Shown: positions 26,718 to 36,061, counted from the first letter of the stretch. The stretch: 64,000 nucleotides of DNA from an uncultured Gammaproteobacteria bacterium (GCA_951812785.1 OX638335.1:895501-959500), one strand, 5' to 3'. Numbers and translations: made by a program. Notes: generated by a model from the sequence alone, not told the origin.

Positions 26718-27335
26718 ATGAGCCAGTATTTTTCCGTCCATCCAGTTAATCCTCAGCTACGTTTAATTAAGCGTGCGATCGAAATGATCAAGCAAGGCGC
26801 GTTGATTATTTATCCTACCGACTCTTGTTATGCATTTGGTTGCCACATTGGCGATAAAGATGCCTTGGAACGCATTCGTCGAATCCGTGAAGTAGATGAA
26901 AAACATAATTTCACACTAGCTTGCAGCGATTTATCTGAGTTAGGTAATTTTGCCTTTGTAAATAACACAACATTTAGACTATTACGCAATTATACGCCTG
27001 GCCCTTACACGTTTATTTTGCGAGCCTCACGCGAAGTACCGCGTCGTATGCAGGTGGCTAAACGTAAGACAATAGGTTTGCGCATTCCCGATCACCCGGT
27101 GGCCCTTAGTTTATTAGAAGAATTGGGCGAACCGCTAATGAGTAGTACATTAATCATGCCGGGAGATGAGACCCCAATGACAGATCCGGAAGAAATGCGA
27201 GATCGTCTTGAGCATAAAGTGGACTTAATTATTGATGGTGGAAATTGTGGTTTTGAGCCGACTACCGTGGTCAATATGGAAGATTCAAGTTGCGAGATAT
27301 TGCGCCAGGGCAAGGGCGAATTTAATCTATCTTGA
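26718..27335 (+). CDS. yciO: YciO/Sua5-family protein (L-threonylcarbamoyladenylate synthase type)
   Basis: 205 residues. The YrdC fold is visible in GALIIYPTDSCYAFGCHIGD, RRIREVDEKHNFTLACSDL and PGPYTFILRASREVPRRM, then KRKTIGLRIPDHPVALSLL and SSTLIMPGDETPMTDPEEM. The pattern fits YciO rather than TsaC. It is divergent from yciB and followed by the M50 protease gene. Function in the cell less certain than the fold. Confidence 0.92.
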   Translation: MSQYFSVHPVNPQLRLIKRAIEMIKQGALIIYPTDSCYAFGCHIGDKDALERIRRIREVDEKHNFTLACSDLSELGNFAFVNNTTFRLLRNYTPGPYTFILRASREVPRRMQVAKRKTIGLRIPDHPVALSLLEELGEPLMSSTLIMPGDETPMTDPEEMRDRLEHKVDLIIDGGNCGFEPTTVVNMEDSSCEILRQGKGEFNLS

Positions 27336-27381
27336 TTATTGATAGCGTCGCATTTATCTAGCCAGTATAATCACTCTACCA

Positions 27382-28020
27382 ATGGAATTGATCATCAAGA
27401 TTGCGCTTTTTGCGCCACCAGTACTATTAGCAATTACTCTGCACGAAGTCGCACATGGATGGGCGGCGAGCTATTTGGGTGACCCGACGGCGGCCAGTTT
27501 GGGGCGCCTATCTCTTAATCCGATTAAGCATATTGATCCTGTGGGTACCGTGTTAGTGCCAGGCATACTATTTATGATGGGTGGATTTTTATTTGGTTGG
27601 GCAAAGCCAGTCCCGGTAAATATGCAACGACTCAATGATCCTAAGCGAGATATGGCGCTAGTGGCTGCGGCTGGGCCAGCATCAAACTTTGTGATGGCAT
27701 TTATGTGGGCGATCGCCATCAAGTTAGGGCTCATGATGGAGTCTGATTTAGCACGCATGATTTTGGTTGAGATGGGTCAAGTTGGAGTGATTATAAATTT
27801 GATATTAATGGTATTGAATTTAATTCCTATTCCTCCACTTGATGGCGGGCGAGTGCTAGCAGGTGTTTTGCCAGATAACTTAAGCATGATGCTCGCGAAA
27901 ATTGAACCTTACGGAATGTTTATTATTTTTGGTCTGCTTGCGATGGGCGTGTTAAGTCTTTTCTTACGGGGCCCGTTGTCATTTTTTCAAACATTTATTA
28001 CCAAAACAGTTGGAATTTAA
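27382..28020 (+). CDS. Site-2 protease family (M50) membrane metalloprotease
   Basis: 212 residues. Zinc motif HEVAH at residues 21-25 inside the first membrane helix (LLAITLHEVAHGWAASYLGD), second metal ligand in IPIPPLDGGRVLAG. Five to six hydrophobic helices; no PDZ domain, so it is the compact YwhC/FpvI-type member next to trpS, a frequent arrangement in proteobacteria. Substrate unknown. Starts 46 bases after yciO. Confidence 0.9.
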   Translation: MELIIKIALFAPPVLLAITLHEVAHGWAASYLGDPTAASLGRLSLNPIKHIDPVGTVLVPGILFMMGGFLFGWAKPVPVNMQRLNDPKRDMALVAAAGPASNFVMAFMWAIAIKLGLMMESDLARMILVEMGQVGVIINLILMVLNLIPIPPLDGGRVLAGVLPDNLSMMLAKIEPYGMFIIFGLLAMGVLSLFLRGPLSFFQTFITKTVGI

Positions 28021-28028
28021 TCTTTCTA

Positions 28029-29246
28029 ATGCCTACCACCACTGCTCAAAATCAACGTGTCTTATCTGGAATGCGACCGACAGGTAAGCTGCATCTTGGT
28101 CATTATCACGGCGTATTAAAAAACTGGATTGAACTTCAACATACCCACGAATGTTATTTCTTCGTGGCAGATTGGCATGCGCTTACCACCGAATATGACC
28201 ACAGCGAAAATATCGCTGCGCATGTGACAGATATGGTGATTGATTGGCTGGCGGCGGGTGTGATACCTGGGACTGCAACTTTATTCATACAATCGCGTGT
28301 GCCAGAGCATGCGGAGCTGCATTTATTGCTATCAATGATGACGCCTCTGGGTTGGTTAGAACGAGTGCCTAGTTATAAAGATCAGCAAGAAAAATTAAAA
28401 GAAAAAGATTTGGCCACCTACGGATTTTTAGGTTATCCATTACTACAGGCGGCGGATATTCTTGTTTATAAAGCGGGTAACGTGCCAGTTGGTGAAGATC
28501 AGGTGGCCCACGTTGAACTCACGCGTGAAGTTGCTCGCCGCTTCAATCATATATACGGTAAAGAGCAGGGGTTTGAAGAAAAGGCCCAACAAGCGATTGC
28601 AAAAATGGGCAAAAAGAATGGCAAGCTGTATAAAAGCTTGCGCAAAGAATACCTAGAAAAAGGCGATATGGAGTCACTTAGCGTTGCCCAAGCTTTGTTG
28701 GAATCGCAGCAAAATATTTCTCTGGGAGACCGTGAACGCTTATTTGGATTCTTGGAGGGTACAGGGAAAATAATCTTACCAGAGCCGCAGGCTTTGCTTA
28801 CTCAAGCCTCAAAAATGCCAGGATTGGATGGGCAGAAAATGTCTAAATCCTATGGCAATACTATTTCACTACGGGAAGATCCTAAGCTAATAGAAACTAA
28901 ATTAAGGACTATGCCAACGGATCCAGCACGAGTTCGATTGAAGGATACTGGAGATCCAGCCAAGTGTCCTGTTTGGCAACTGCATGAAGTTTATTCGGAT
29001 ACCGATGTCCAGAAGTGGGCCAAAAAAGGCTGTACAACAGCGAGTATTGGCTGTGTGGAATGTAAGCAGTCGGTGATTGAGGCGGTGCAAAAAGAATTAA
29101 AGCCAATTCAAGAACGTGTACGCAAATATGAACAAGATTTAACCACTGTGCAAAGTATTATTAACGACGGCTGCGAGCAGGCACGGGACATAGCACGTGA
29201 TACACTAGAGGATGTTCGCAAGGCGATTGGATTGATTTATAGATAG
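28029..29246 (+). CDS. trpS: Tryptophan--tRNA ligase
   Basis: 405 residues, the longer proteobacterial form. HIGH motif is HLGH at residues 22-25 (RPTGKLHLGHYHGVLKNW) and KMSKS is intact in GQKMSKSYGNT. The insert after the Rossmann half (AQQAIAKMGKKNGKLYKSLR) is what makes it longer than the 334-residue E. coli enzyme. Nine bases after the M50 protease, so the two are probably co-transcribed with scpA and scpB. Confidence 0.96.
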   Translation: MPTTTAQNQRVLSGMRPTGKLHLGHYHGVLKNWIELQHTHECYFFVADWHALTTEYDHSENIAAHVTDMVIDWLAAGVIPGTATLFIQSRVPEHAELHLLLSMMTPLGWLERVPSYKDQQEKLKEKDLATYGFLGYPLLQAADILVYKAGNVPVGEDQVAHVELTREVARRFNHIYGKEQGFEEKAQQAIAKMGKKNGKLYKSLRKEYLEKGDMESLSVAQALLESQQNISLGDRERLFGFLEGTGKIILPEPQALLTQASKMPGLDGQKMSKSYGNTISLREDPKLIETKLRTMPTDPARVRLKDTGDPAKCPVWQLHEVYSDTDVQKWAKKGCTTASIGCVECKQSVIEAVQKELKPIQERVRKYEQDLTTVQSIINDGCEQARDIARDTLEDVRKAIGLIYR

Positions 29247-29289
29247 TCTGGATCTATTGTGTGGAAATCCTCATTATCAAGATAGTTAA

Positions 29290-30162
29290 ATGACAGAAGA
29301 GCTGCCAAAACCCGCATCTGATGATGCTGCGCAAGCCCAACAGAATGAAATGCCATTCGCGATGGTGCATGGCGAGCCTTATAGTGTCCCACCACAAGAT
29401 TTATATATTCCACCTGATGCGTTAGAAATATTTTTAGATGCATTCGAGGGACCGCTAGATTTACTTCTTTATCTCATTAAGCGTCAGAATCTGGATATTT
29501 TGACGCTACCAATTGCTAAAATCACCCAACAATATATTGAATATATTGGACTCATGAGCGATTTACGTCTTGAGTTAGCCGCAGAGTATTTGGTGATGGC
29601 AGCCATGCTGGCAGAAATCAAATCACGTATGTTATTGCCGCGTCCAATAGAGGAAGGCGAAGAAGACGATCCTCGTGCTGAATTAATTCGTCGTCTTCAA
29701 GAATATGAGCGCTTCAAGAAAGCCGCTGAAGATATCAATGGGATGCCTCGTGTAGAGCGCGATATATTAGAAATTAATGTGTTGCAAACTGAGGTAGTGG
29801 TAGAAAAAAAATTACCGCAAGTTGAATTGAAAGATTTAATGCATGCATTGCAACAGGTACTAAGAAGATCAGAAATGTATGCAGCGCATGAAATAAAGAA
29901 AGAAACGCTTTCGATAAGAGAGCGTATGACTCAAATATTGAGTAGCTTGGCTGTTGATGATTTTGTTGAATTTTCAAGTCTGTCCACTGTAGCCGAAGGC
30001 CGAGATGGTGTCATTGTAACTTTTGCAGCTATTCTAGAATTACTTAAAGACAGAGTGATTGAGATTGTGCAGTCTGAAATATTTGCACCAATTTATGTAA
30101 AACCTGCTGGCCAAGTCATTGAAGGCGCGAGACTGGAAGAGGGAAGAGATTATGGAATTTAA
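29290..30162 (+). CDS. scpA: Segregation and condensation protein A
   Basis: Kleisin subunit of a bacterial SMC complex. 290 residues; core EIFLDAFEGPLDLLLYLIKR, then LPIAKITQQYIEYI, LAAEYLVMAAMLAEIKSRML and the C-terminal winged-helix part with VTFAAILELLKDRVIE. A proline-rich stretch of about 40 residues precedes the conserved core. Overlaps scpB by 11 bases. Confidence 0.94.
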   Translation: MTEELPKPASDDAAQAQQNEMPFAMVHGEPYSVPPQDLYIPPDALEIFLDAFEGPLDLLLYLIKRQNLDILTLPIAKITQQYIEYIGLMSDLRLELAAEYLVMAAMLAEIKSRMLLPRPIEEGEEDDPRAELIRRLQEYERFKKAAEDINGMPRVERDILEINVLQTEVVVEKKLPQVELKDLMHALQQVLRRSEMYAAHEIKKETLSIRERMTQILSSLAVDDFVEFSSLSTVAEGRDGVIVTFAAILELLKDRVIEIVQSEIFAPIYVKPAGQVIEGARLEEGRDYGI

Positions 30163-30796
30163 GCAGTTAAAAAACATTATCGAAGCTGCATTATTGGCTG
30201 CCGATCATCCATTAACAGTAGATCTGTTGTTGAAATTATTTGAAGATGACCAACAAAAGCCAGCAAAAGAAGATGTTAAGAAAGTAATTTCTGAACTGGA
30301 GGAAGAGTGCGCTGAGCGTGGTTACGAGCTGAAGAAAATTGCCAGTGGATATCGTTATCAAACACGTGTTGAAATTCAAGGTTGGGTGTCTAAGTTGCGT
30401 GTTGAAAGAGCGCCAAGATACTCTCGTGCATTTATGGAAACATTGGCGCTTGTGGTTTATCGCCAACCTATCACGCGTGCGGAAATAGAAGATGTGCGTG
30501 GAGTTTCAATCAGTAGCAGTATCTTTAAAGTTTTGTTAGAACGAGAATGGGTAAAGATAGTTGGGCATAAAGAAGTGCCAGGTCGTCCGGCAATGTACGG
30601 AACGACTAAAAAGCTTTTAGATTACTTCAATTTGAGCACACTAAATGAACTTCCATCGCTAGCTGAAATAAAAGATCTTGACCAGTTTCATCCTGAATTG
30701 GCATTTATGGATGTTGAAGAGAAAAAAGTGCCAGATAAGCCAGTACAATTAGAAGCAATTGAAGGTGGTGTGGAGTCTGCTGAGACGCGGCACTAA
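30152..30796 (+). CDS. scpB: Segregation and condensation protein B
   Basis: Winged-helix dimer that binds ScpA. About 214 residues from the ATG at 30152 (MEFKQLKNIIEAALLAADHP), preceded by GGAAGAG; a start at 30119 is possible but would overlap scpA more. Conserved FMETLALVVYRQPITRAEIE and the DVRGVS block, then VPGRPAMYGTTKKLLDYFNL. Works with ScpA in chromosome segregation. Confidence 0.94.
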   Translation: MEFKQLKNIIEAALLAADHPLTVDLLLKLFEDDQQKPAKEDVKKVISELEEECAERGYELKKIASGYRYQTRVEIQGWVSKLRVERAPRYSRAFMETLALVVYRQPITRAEIEDVRGVSISSSIFKVLLEREWVKIVGHKEVPGRPAMYGTTKKLLDYFNLSTLNELPSLAEIKDLDQFHPELAFMDVEEKKVPDKPVQLEAIEGGVESAETRH

Positions 30797-30934
30797 TTTA
30801 ATGTTTTAGCATATGCTACTAAATCTTCTTGAGCTTGCGTAACCCTTTGTGTGTAGCCACATTTTTAGAACCTTATTTAAACCTGTGCGCAATTATGCGT
30901 TTCTCTACTTTGTTATTTTAGTTGCCCCAATCTT

Positions 30935-31669
30935 ATGGCTGAACGATTACATAAAGTGCTTGCTCGCATGGGCGTCGGCTCGCGTCGAGAAATTGAGCGC
31001 TGGATTCAACAGGGCTTGGTTGAAGTTGACGGCAAGATTGCTCAGGTAGGCCAGACATCTGAGGGTGTAACGGTGGTTACTATTGATGGCGTTAACTTAA
31101 CCTTGCAGAGTGAAGTGGAAACGCAATTTCTTCAGTATCATAAGCCAGATGATGAAATTTGCTCGCGCAAAGATCCTGAAGGCAGAAAATCTGTCTATGA
31201 TCATCTGCCTAAACTCAGTGAAGGGCGTTGGGTTGCCATCGGGCGCTTAGACTTAACCACTTCAGGAATATTGTTATTTACCACAAACGGTGAATTAGCC
31301 AATGCGTTAATGCATCCCAGTGCGCAAGTCGATAGAGAATACATGGTGCGTGTGCATGGTCGCGTGACGCAAGAACTGATCTACAATTTAAGAGAAGGCG
31401 TTCGATTAGATGACGGTATGGCTAAGTTTACTGATGTAAAACAGCGATCAAGCAAAGGGACCAATCAATGGTTGCAAGTCGTGTTGCAAGAAGGGCGTAA
31501 TCATGAAGTTAAACGCATGTTTGAATCGCAAGGTGTGCGCGTGACAAGATTAATACGCATAAGGTTTGGGCCAATCGCGCTAGATGATGCGATTAAAAAA
31601 GGTCAGCACCGTTTGTTAACCAATAAAGAAGTCAAATCGTTGAATGCGTTAGTGCGCCAGGCAAAATAA
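30935..31669 (+). CDS. rluB: 23S rRNA pseudouridine synthase B
   Basis: Makes pseudouridine in 23S rRNA (position 2605 in E. coli). 244 residues: an S4 RNA-binding domain (ERLHKVLARMGVGSRREIER, GLVEVDGKIAQVGQ) and the catalytic domain with Asp in GRLDLTTSGILLFTTNG. Late block GRNHEVKRMFESQGVRVTRL is typical of the RsuA/RluB group. Placement after scpB is the usual one. The short C terminus lacks the long basic tail found in E. coli RluB. Confidence 0.93.
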   Translation: MAERLHKVLARMGVGSRREIERWIQQGLVEVDGKIAQVGQTSEGVTVVTIDGVNLTLQSEVETQFLQYHKPDDEICSRKDPEGRKSVYDHLPKLSEGRWVAIGRLDLTTSGILLFTTNGELANALMHPSAQVDREYMVRVHGRVTQELIYNLREGVRLDDGMAKFTDVKQRSSKGTNQWLQVVLQEGRNHEVKRMFESQGVRVTRLIRIRFGPIALDDAIKKGQHRLLTNKEVKSLNALVRQAK

Positions 31670-31754
31670 ATTTCTAAGTAAACACTCACAGATCCATTGA
31701 AAGAGTTTTATTGGGGTCTCATTAAAGTAACAATAAAGGGGTCAGTGCCACTGC

Positions 31755-31778
31755 TGAAGTGTACTGAGTTTAAAGGAT
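31755..31778 (+). repeat. IS3 left inverted repeat
   Basis: Begins TGAAGTGTACTGAG and ends with AAAGGAT; matches the reverse complement of 32946-32969 at about 20 of 24 bases. Confidence 0.75.
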
Positions 31779-31814
31779 ACCGAAAGTAAGAGACAATATC
31801 TTAGGAGATATTCG

Positions 31815-32116
31815 ATGACTCAACGCAAGATCTACACAAAAGAATTTAAGCTAGAAGCGGTTCGTTTATTAACGCAAAGTGACTGTCCGACCACGGAGTT
31901 AGCCTTGGCGCTTGGGGTGAAACGGAGTCTGCTCTATTGATGGCAGCAACCATTTCAAACACTAAGGGCGAATCGGCTTTTACAGGGAAACTGGGTCGCC
32001 CTAAGAAAGAAGCAATGAGTGAGGCGGCTCGCCTCAGGCAAGAGGTTAAGCAGCTGCGCGAGGCGAATGAGATTCTAAAAAAGGCTGCCGCATACTTTGC
32101 CAAAGACCTCAAGTGA
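31815..32116 (+). pseudogene. IS3 orfA, nonsense and frameshift
   Basis: Starts MTQRKIYTKEFKLEAVRLLT with the usual N-terminal helix-turn-helix, TELALALGVKRSLLY, then TGA where Arg is expected before WQQ. A frame change follows within ten codons, and the other frame gives GRPKKEAMSEAARLRQEV and the leucine-zipper-like ILKKAAAYFAKDLK to the stop at 32116. A GGAGAT sequence precedes the ATG. No functional OrfA can be made as read. Confidence 0.8.
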
Positions 32117-32938
32117 AGTATGCGTATATCAAAGAATGTCGTCCCCTTCATTCTGTAGCAGCTCTGTGTCGCGCTTTGTGCGTGTCTGAAAGTGGTTATT
32201 ATGCTTGGTTAAATAGCGCACCTAGCCCTCGTCAACAAACGTCAATCGAAACAGTGTTATGGCATTCTTAAGTGTTGGAAACAGTTAATGCAGGAAGGGA
32301 TTAGTGGTGGGCGTGATCGCGTCGCTCGTCTTCGACGACAACAGGCTATTGATGCAAAACGAAGAAAACGCTTTGTGGTGACGACACGATCTAAACATCG
32401 CGACTGGATTGCGCCGAACCGACTGAAACGCAACTTTACGGTCACTCAGCCGAATCAAGTATGGGTAGGCGATGTAACGTTTGTTGCAACCCGTCAAGGT
32501 TGGTTGTATGTAGCGGTGCTGGTTGATCTGTACCGCCGCAAAGTGGTGGGTTGGTCCCTGTCGAAGAACAATAATGGCCCGTTGGTGGAAGATGCGCTAA
32601 AGATGGCAATCACGCATCGAAAGCCAAAATCTGGATTGATTCATCATACAGATCGTGGTGCCACCTATGCTATGCAGTCGTATCGGAACCTAGTAGAGCA
32701 GCAGGGCATGATCTCCAGTATGAGTCGCAAAAAAGACTGCTGGGATAATGCGGTGGCAGAAAGCTTCTTCGCTAATTTAAAAAATGAACTAACATACTAC
32801 CAAACATACAACACACGAGAGGAGGCGCAATCCGCGATCTTTGAATATATGGAGATCTTTTATAACCGACAGCGGTTATATCAAACTCTCAACTACCAAA
32901 CACCTGAACAACATGAATTGATGTATCATGCTGCTTAA
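32113..32938 (+). pseudogene. IS3 orfB transposase, N-terminal damage
   Basis: From the GTG at 32113: MKYAYIKECRPLHSVAALCR and SGYYAWLNSAP, then a frameshift and apparent loss of some 25 residues before CYGILKCWKQLMQEGISGGR. The catalytic core is intact: GDVTFVATRQGWLYVAVLVD (first Asp), HHTDRGATYA (second Asp) and CWDNAVAESFFANLKNE (Glu), then YNRQRLYQTLNYQTPEQHE. The longest uninterrupted part (from 32288) encodes 216 residues, but without the N-terminal domain it is unlikely to transpose. Confidence 0.8.
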
Positions 32939-32945
32939 TTTAATC

Positions 32946-32969
32946 ATCCTTTTTTCTCAGTATACTTCA
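32946..32969 (-). repeat. IS3 right inverted repeat
   Basis: On the minus strand reads TGAAGTATACTGAG, then an A-run and AAAGGAT, pairing with 31755-31778. Confidence 0.75.
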
Positions 32970-32974
32970 CTCTG

Positions 32975-33160
32975 TGTTAATGAGAACTAAATTGAACTTA
33001 AGGGTTTCAGCTTTTAATTCATTGAATAATGCGAATTCTTTCATGCAAGGTGGGCAATCAATAGACCACAGGATCAGTAAAAAAAAGTGTCTTTGCAGTG
33101 TTCTTCAATTTTAATCAAGCTGTCAAAAGTGAGTTCTTGTTTGTTAACTTAAAAGCGAAT
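32975..33160 (-). pseudogene. TlpA-like thioredoxin relic
   Basis: Minus-strand frames read ELTFDSLIKIEEHCKDTFF, then after a shift LLILWSIDCPPCMKEFALF and KFNLVLINTE. This matches the start of a TlpA/ResA-type thioredoxin domain, with the CPPC active site after a hydrophobic strand. It is cut off at the right border of the IS3 element; I could not find the missing half on the other side of the element. Confidence 0.6.
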
Positions 33161-33271
33161 TGGAATATGACTGATGATGCGAGAATAGGGGTGGGCGTTG
33201 ATAACGTATTCAATAAAGAAGCTTGCGTATTTCATCCTTGGTCATCGCGTACATTTTTCCTAGAAGATTGA
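33152..33271 (+). pseudogene. 3' end of a TonB-dependent outer-membrane receptor
   Basis: Forty codons reading KANWNMTDDARIGVGVDNVF, NKEACVFHPWSSRTFFLED and a stop. The last beta strands of TonB receptors look like this (GVDNLFDK...HPFPxRTFF, aromatic C-terminal end). The rest of the gene is gone, and the relic overlaps the thioredoxin relic on the other strand. A terminator follows 41 bases later. Confidence 0.65.
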
Positions 33272-33311
33272 TATACCTTCTAGGTGTAAGATAACTTGGG
33301 GACTGGAGAAA

Positions 33312-33339
33312 GGGCGGCTAGTATTAGTCGCCCTTTTTT
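33312..33339 (+). terminator. Intrinsic terminator after the TonB receptor relic
   Basis: Nine-base stem GGGCGGCTA/TAGTCGCCC with one G-T pair, then six T on the plus strand. It probably belonged to the receptor gene and may also shield the end of yciK, whose stop is at 33348. Confidence 0.75.
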
Positions 33340-33347
33340 GTGGAATA

Positions 33348-34088
33348 TTAGATGTGGTAGATCTCGCTAGTTGTATTCTTGCTATCTGCACCTAAGAAAT
33401 AAATAAAGGGTGCGACAACTGTTTCAGGGGCAGGAAATTCATGAGGGTTAATGTCGGGATAATTATGTGTTCTTAAATCAGTGCGGACAATGCCGGGATG
33501 GATGCCATTGACGCGAATTTTTTGATCGCCATCTAATTCATCGGCAAGAATTTTTAACAAGCCTGCTTGCCCGTACTTGCTAACGCCGTAAGCGCCCCAA
33601 TAAGCTTTGTTGGTTTCATCGATGGTAAATAACATGGAGGGGTCTTGGCTATTTCTCAGTAAAGGAATACATGCGCGTGACATTAGAAAAGGGGCATGTA
33701 AGTGTAAAGTGACTAATTTTGACCAAGTTTCTATTTCTATATTTTGCAGTGGAGTCAGTCCTCCTACACGTCCTGCATTATGCAGTAAGCCATCAAGGCG
33801 GCCGTACTCTTTATCAATAGAGTCTGCGATGGTCTGATAATCGTCAGCAGTGGCAGCTTCTAAATCAATATTTAATATGGCAGGTTGTGGTGCATTTAAT
33901 GCGAGGACTTCATCGTAAGTATGCTCTAGTCGCTTCAAATCTTTTGCGATTAATAATACTGTTGCACCAAGTCGTGCACATTCTAGTGCCACTGCTTTGC
34001 CTATGCCGCGGCTAGCACCTGTGATGAGTATGACTTGATCTTGTAAGTAGCTCTCTGAAGGCTGGAAGTTGTTTATGTGATTATCCAT
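33348..34088 (-). CDS. yciK: YciK-type short-chain dehydrogenase/reductase
   Basis: 246 residues. NAD(P) site VILITGASRGIGKAVALECA, NAG block LHNAGRVGGLTPL and catalytic YGVSKYGQAGLLKI (Tyr-x3-Lys). The order mtaD-ubiG-mupP-yciK is that of Pseudomonas. Overlaps rmuC by eight bases. True substrate unknown. Confidence 0.92.
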   Translation of the reverse strand: MDNHINNFQPSESYLQDQVILITGASRGIGKAVALECARLGATVLLIAKDLKRLEHTYDEVLALNAPQPAILNIDLEAATADDYQTIADSIDKEYGRLDGLLHNAGRVGGLTPLQNIEIETWSKLVTLHLHAPFLMSRACIPLLRNSQDPSMLFTIDETNKAYWGAYGVSKYGQAGLLKILADELDGDQKIRVNGIHPGIVRTDLRTHNYPDINPHEFPAPETVVAPFIYFLGADSKNTTSEIYHI

Positions 34089-35379
34089 GTTTGTCTTGTT
34101 GGATGGTTGGAATGTCGCGTGCTTTCTTTTCTATTTCATCAATCAGCGGCAGTTCATCTTTTGCTTGGATACCAAGCTCGGTAAATTTTCGTGCGCCTGG
34201 TAGCACTTGTCTTTCTAGTGAGCCAATGGCTTTGTTGTAGTTGGCAACGCTGTCGTCTAGATTTTTCCCTACTTTTTGTAAGTGCGAGCAGAATGTATAT
34301 AAGCGCTTGTAAAGATACTGTGCTAAGTCTCGTACACGTTCCGCATTTTCAGAGATTGATGCTTGTTGCCATCCGTAGGCAACAGAGCGAAGCAAGGCGA
34401 CTAATGTCGTGGGTGTTGCCAGTATGACTCGGTTGGCAAAGGCATCTTCTAAGAGTTTGTCATCATAATCTAGCGCGCAGGTAAGGAACTGCTCACCAGG
34501 AATAAATAAAATGACAAAATCGGGAGATTGTTTGAATTGAGACCAATAGGCTTTGCTGGCGAGTTCTTTCATACGCTCGCGTACTTTGCGTGCATGGTGT
34601 TTTAGGTGAGCCTCACGTTCTTCTTGTGTGTTGGCTTGGACTGCGCTGAGGTAAGCATCTAAAGGTGTTTTAGCATCGACAATCAATTCGCGTTTTTCTG
34701 GCATGCGAACAATCATATCTGGTCGAATATTTTTGCCATCATCCACGTCTACATGGGTTTGCTCTTCAAAATCACAATGGTTCACCATGCCGGCTAATTC
34801 AGCCAAACGTTTAAGCGTCAGCTCGCCCCATTGGCCGCGCACTTCTGGTCTGCGTAATGCGCGTACAAGTTGTTCGGTTTCTGATTGCAAGCCATGTTGC
34901 GCTTCGGTGACGAGTTTTAATTGCGTGGTGATGGAGCCAAATGCTTCTTTGCGTTCTTTTTCAATGGTGGAAATTTGTTGCTCAGTTTTTTTCAAAGCAT
35001 CGGCCATTGGTTTGAGCATGGTCTCAATGGACTTTTCTTTTTCATTGAGGTTGGCGTGTGCGCGTGATTCAAATAAACCAAGTTTTTGTTGAGCAAGTTG
35101 TAGAAATGATTCGTTATTAGAGTCCAGAGCATGTTTAGATAGTGCGCTAAAACTTTCCTTTAACTGTGCGCGTGATTCATTTAACGCAGCAATTTTTTCA
35201 ATATTTTGTGCTTGTTCAACTTGTAGCTTTGTGTAGAGGTGATTGTTTTTTTCGTGCATGGCAAGGATATTTTTATCCATGCGTGCGCGCATGATCAGAT
35301 AAGCAATCAGTGCGCCGAGTATAGCGGCAACGCCTATTGCAACGCTAAGTTGCCAGCTGAGTTCAAGTTCCCACTTCAT
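34081..35379 (-). CDS. rmuC: RmuC-family DNA recombination protein
   Basis: 432 residues: an N-terminal membrane helix (LSVAIGVAAILGALIAYLIM), a long coiled coil rich in Gln, Glu and Lys (residues about 40-170), and the nuclease-like RmuC domain with RRPEVRGQWGELTLKRLAEL, RPDMIVRMPEKRELIVDAKT and SPDFVILFIPGEQFL. Rarely studied; E. coli RmuC limits inversion at short repeats. Its insertion between mupP and yciK, overlapping both, differs from Pseudomonas. Confidence 0.92.
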   Translation of the reverse strand: MKWELELSWQLSVAIGVAAILGALIAYLIMRARMDKNILAMHEKNNHLYTKLQVEQAQNIEKIAALNESRAQLKESFSALSKHALDSNNESFLQLAQQKLGLFESRAHANLNEKEKSIETMLKPMADALKKTEQQISTIEKERKEAFGSITTQLKLVTEAQHGLQSETEQLVRALRRPEVRGQWGELTLKRLAELAGMVNHCDFEEQTHVDVDDGKNIRPDMIVRMPEKRELIVDAKTPLDAYLSAVQANTQEEREAHLKHHARKVRERMKELASKAYWSQFKQSPDFVILFIPGEQFLTCALDYDDKLLEDAFANRVILATPTTLVALLRSVAYGWQQASISENAERVRDLAQYLYKRLYTFCSHLQKVGKNLDDSVANYNKAIGSLERQVLPGARKFTELGIQAKDELPLIDEIEKKARDIPTIQQDKHG

Positions 35380-36061
35380 TGATTGGTGTGCTTAATTGTA
35401 TGTGCTTTAATAATTCTAATGGATTGTTGATTGTAAAATCTGCGCCCCATTGATCTGTATCAATATCTGGGTCTATATAACCGTATCGGGCTACGCAAGT
35501 ATACATGCCAGCAGCATTGCCGGCATAAATGTCACGCGGATCATCGCCGATATAAATAGTATGGTGAGGAGATAATTGAATGGTTTTGCTTGCTAGTAGC
35601 AACGGATCTGGATGTGGTTTGCGAACTGGCAGAGTGTCGCCACTTATAATACAGGCCGGACGGCTGGCTAATGATAGCTTCTCTAGTAATGGTTCGGTTA
35701 GATCGCCTGGCTTGTTAGTAACAATTCCCCAGGGAATATTTTGTGTTTCAATGGTTTCAAGCAGTGATTCCATGCCGTTAAATAGTGCACTTTGCACGCA
35801 TGCTGATTCAGCATAGTGTTGTAGAAACTCTTGTCGAAGTTGTTCGAATTGCTCATTGTTTGAGACTTCTGCAAATCCGTAGCGGGTTAGCGCGACACTG
35901 CCTTGAGAAGCAAGATTTCTAAGTTTGTTGAAATCAATGCTGGGGCGGTCATGATCCTTTAATAAATTATTTAATGCTAATACTAAGTCTGGTGCGGTAT
36001 CTAATAGTGCCCCATCCAGGTCGAACAATACTGCGTGGATGGCGGTGGAGACATTACTCAA
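35363..36061 (-). CDS. mupP: HAD phosphatase of the Gph/MupP type
   Basis: 232 residues. HAD motif I is [16 protein letters not shown] (both Asp), motif [11 protein letters not shown], motif III in RKPHPDPLL and IYIGDDPRD. The context (between ubiG and yciK) and the end [22 protein letters not shown] match the N-acetylmuramic acid 6-phosphate phosphatase MupP of Pseudomonas, which works in cell-wall sugar recycling, better than phosphoglycolate phosphatase. Ala in place of Thr in the usual DGTLLD is a small oddity. Overlaps ubiG by four bases. Confidence 0.85.
   Translation of the reverse strand: MSNVSTAIHAVLFDLDGALLDTAPDLVLALNNLLKDHDRPSIDFNKLRNLASQGSVALTRYGFAEVSNNEQFEQLRQEFLQHYAESACVQSALFNGMESLLETIETQNIPWGIVTNKPGDLTEPLLEKLSLASRPACIISGDTLPVRKPHPDPLLLASKTIQLSPHHTIYIGDDPRDIYAGNAAGMYTCVARYGYIDPDIDTDQWGADFTINNPLELLKHIQLSTPINEVGT

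Larger units (their letters stand above)
31755..32969 (+). mobile_element. Degenerate IS3-family insertion sequence
   Basis: About 1215 bases bounded by imperfect inverted repeats (31755-31778 and 32946-32969) that share TGAAGT-TACTGAG and AAAGGAT. Inside are an orfA with a helix-turn-helix and an orfB with the DDE core, the normal IS3 layout, both damaged. I see no three-base target duplication (TGC on the left, CTC on the right), so the flanks have changed since insertion or one end is not original. Confidence 0.85.
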
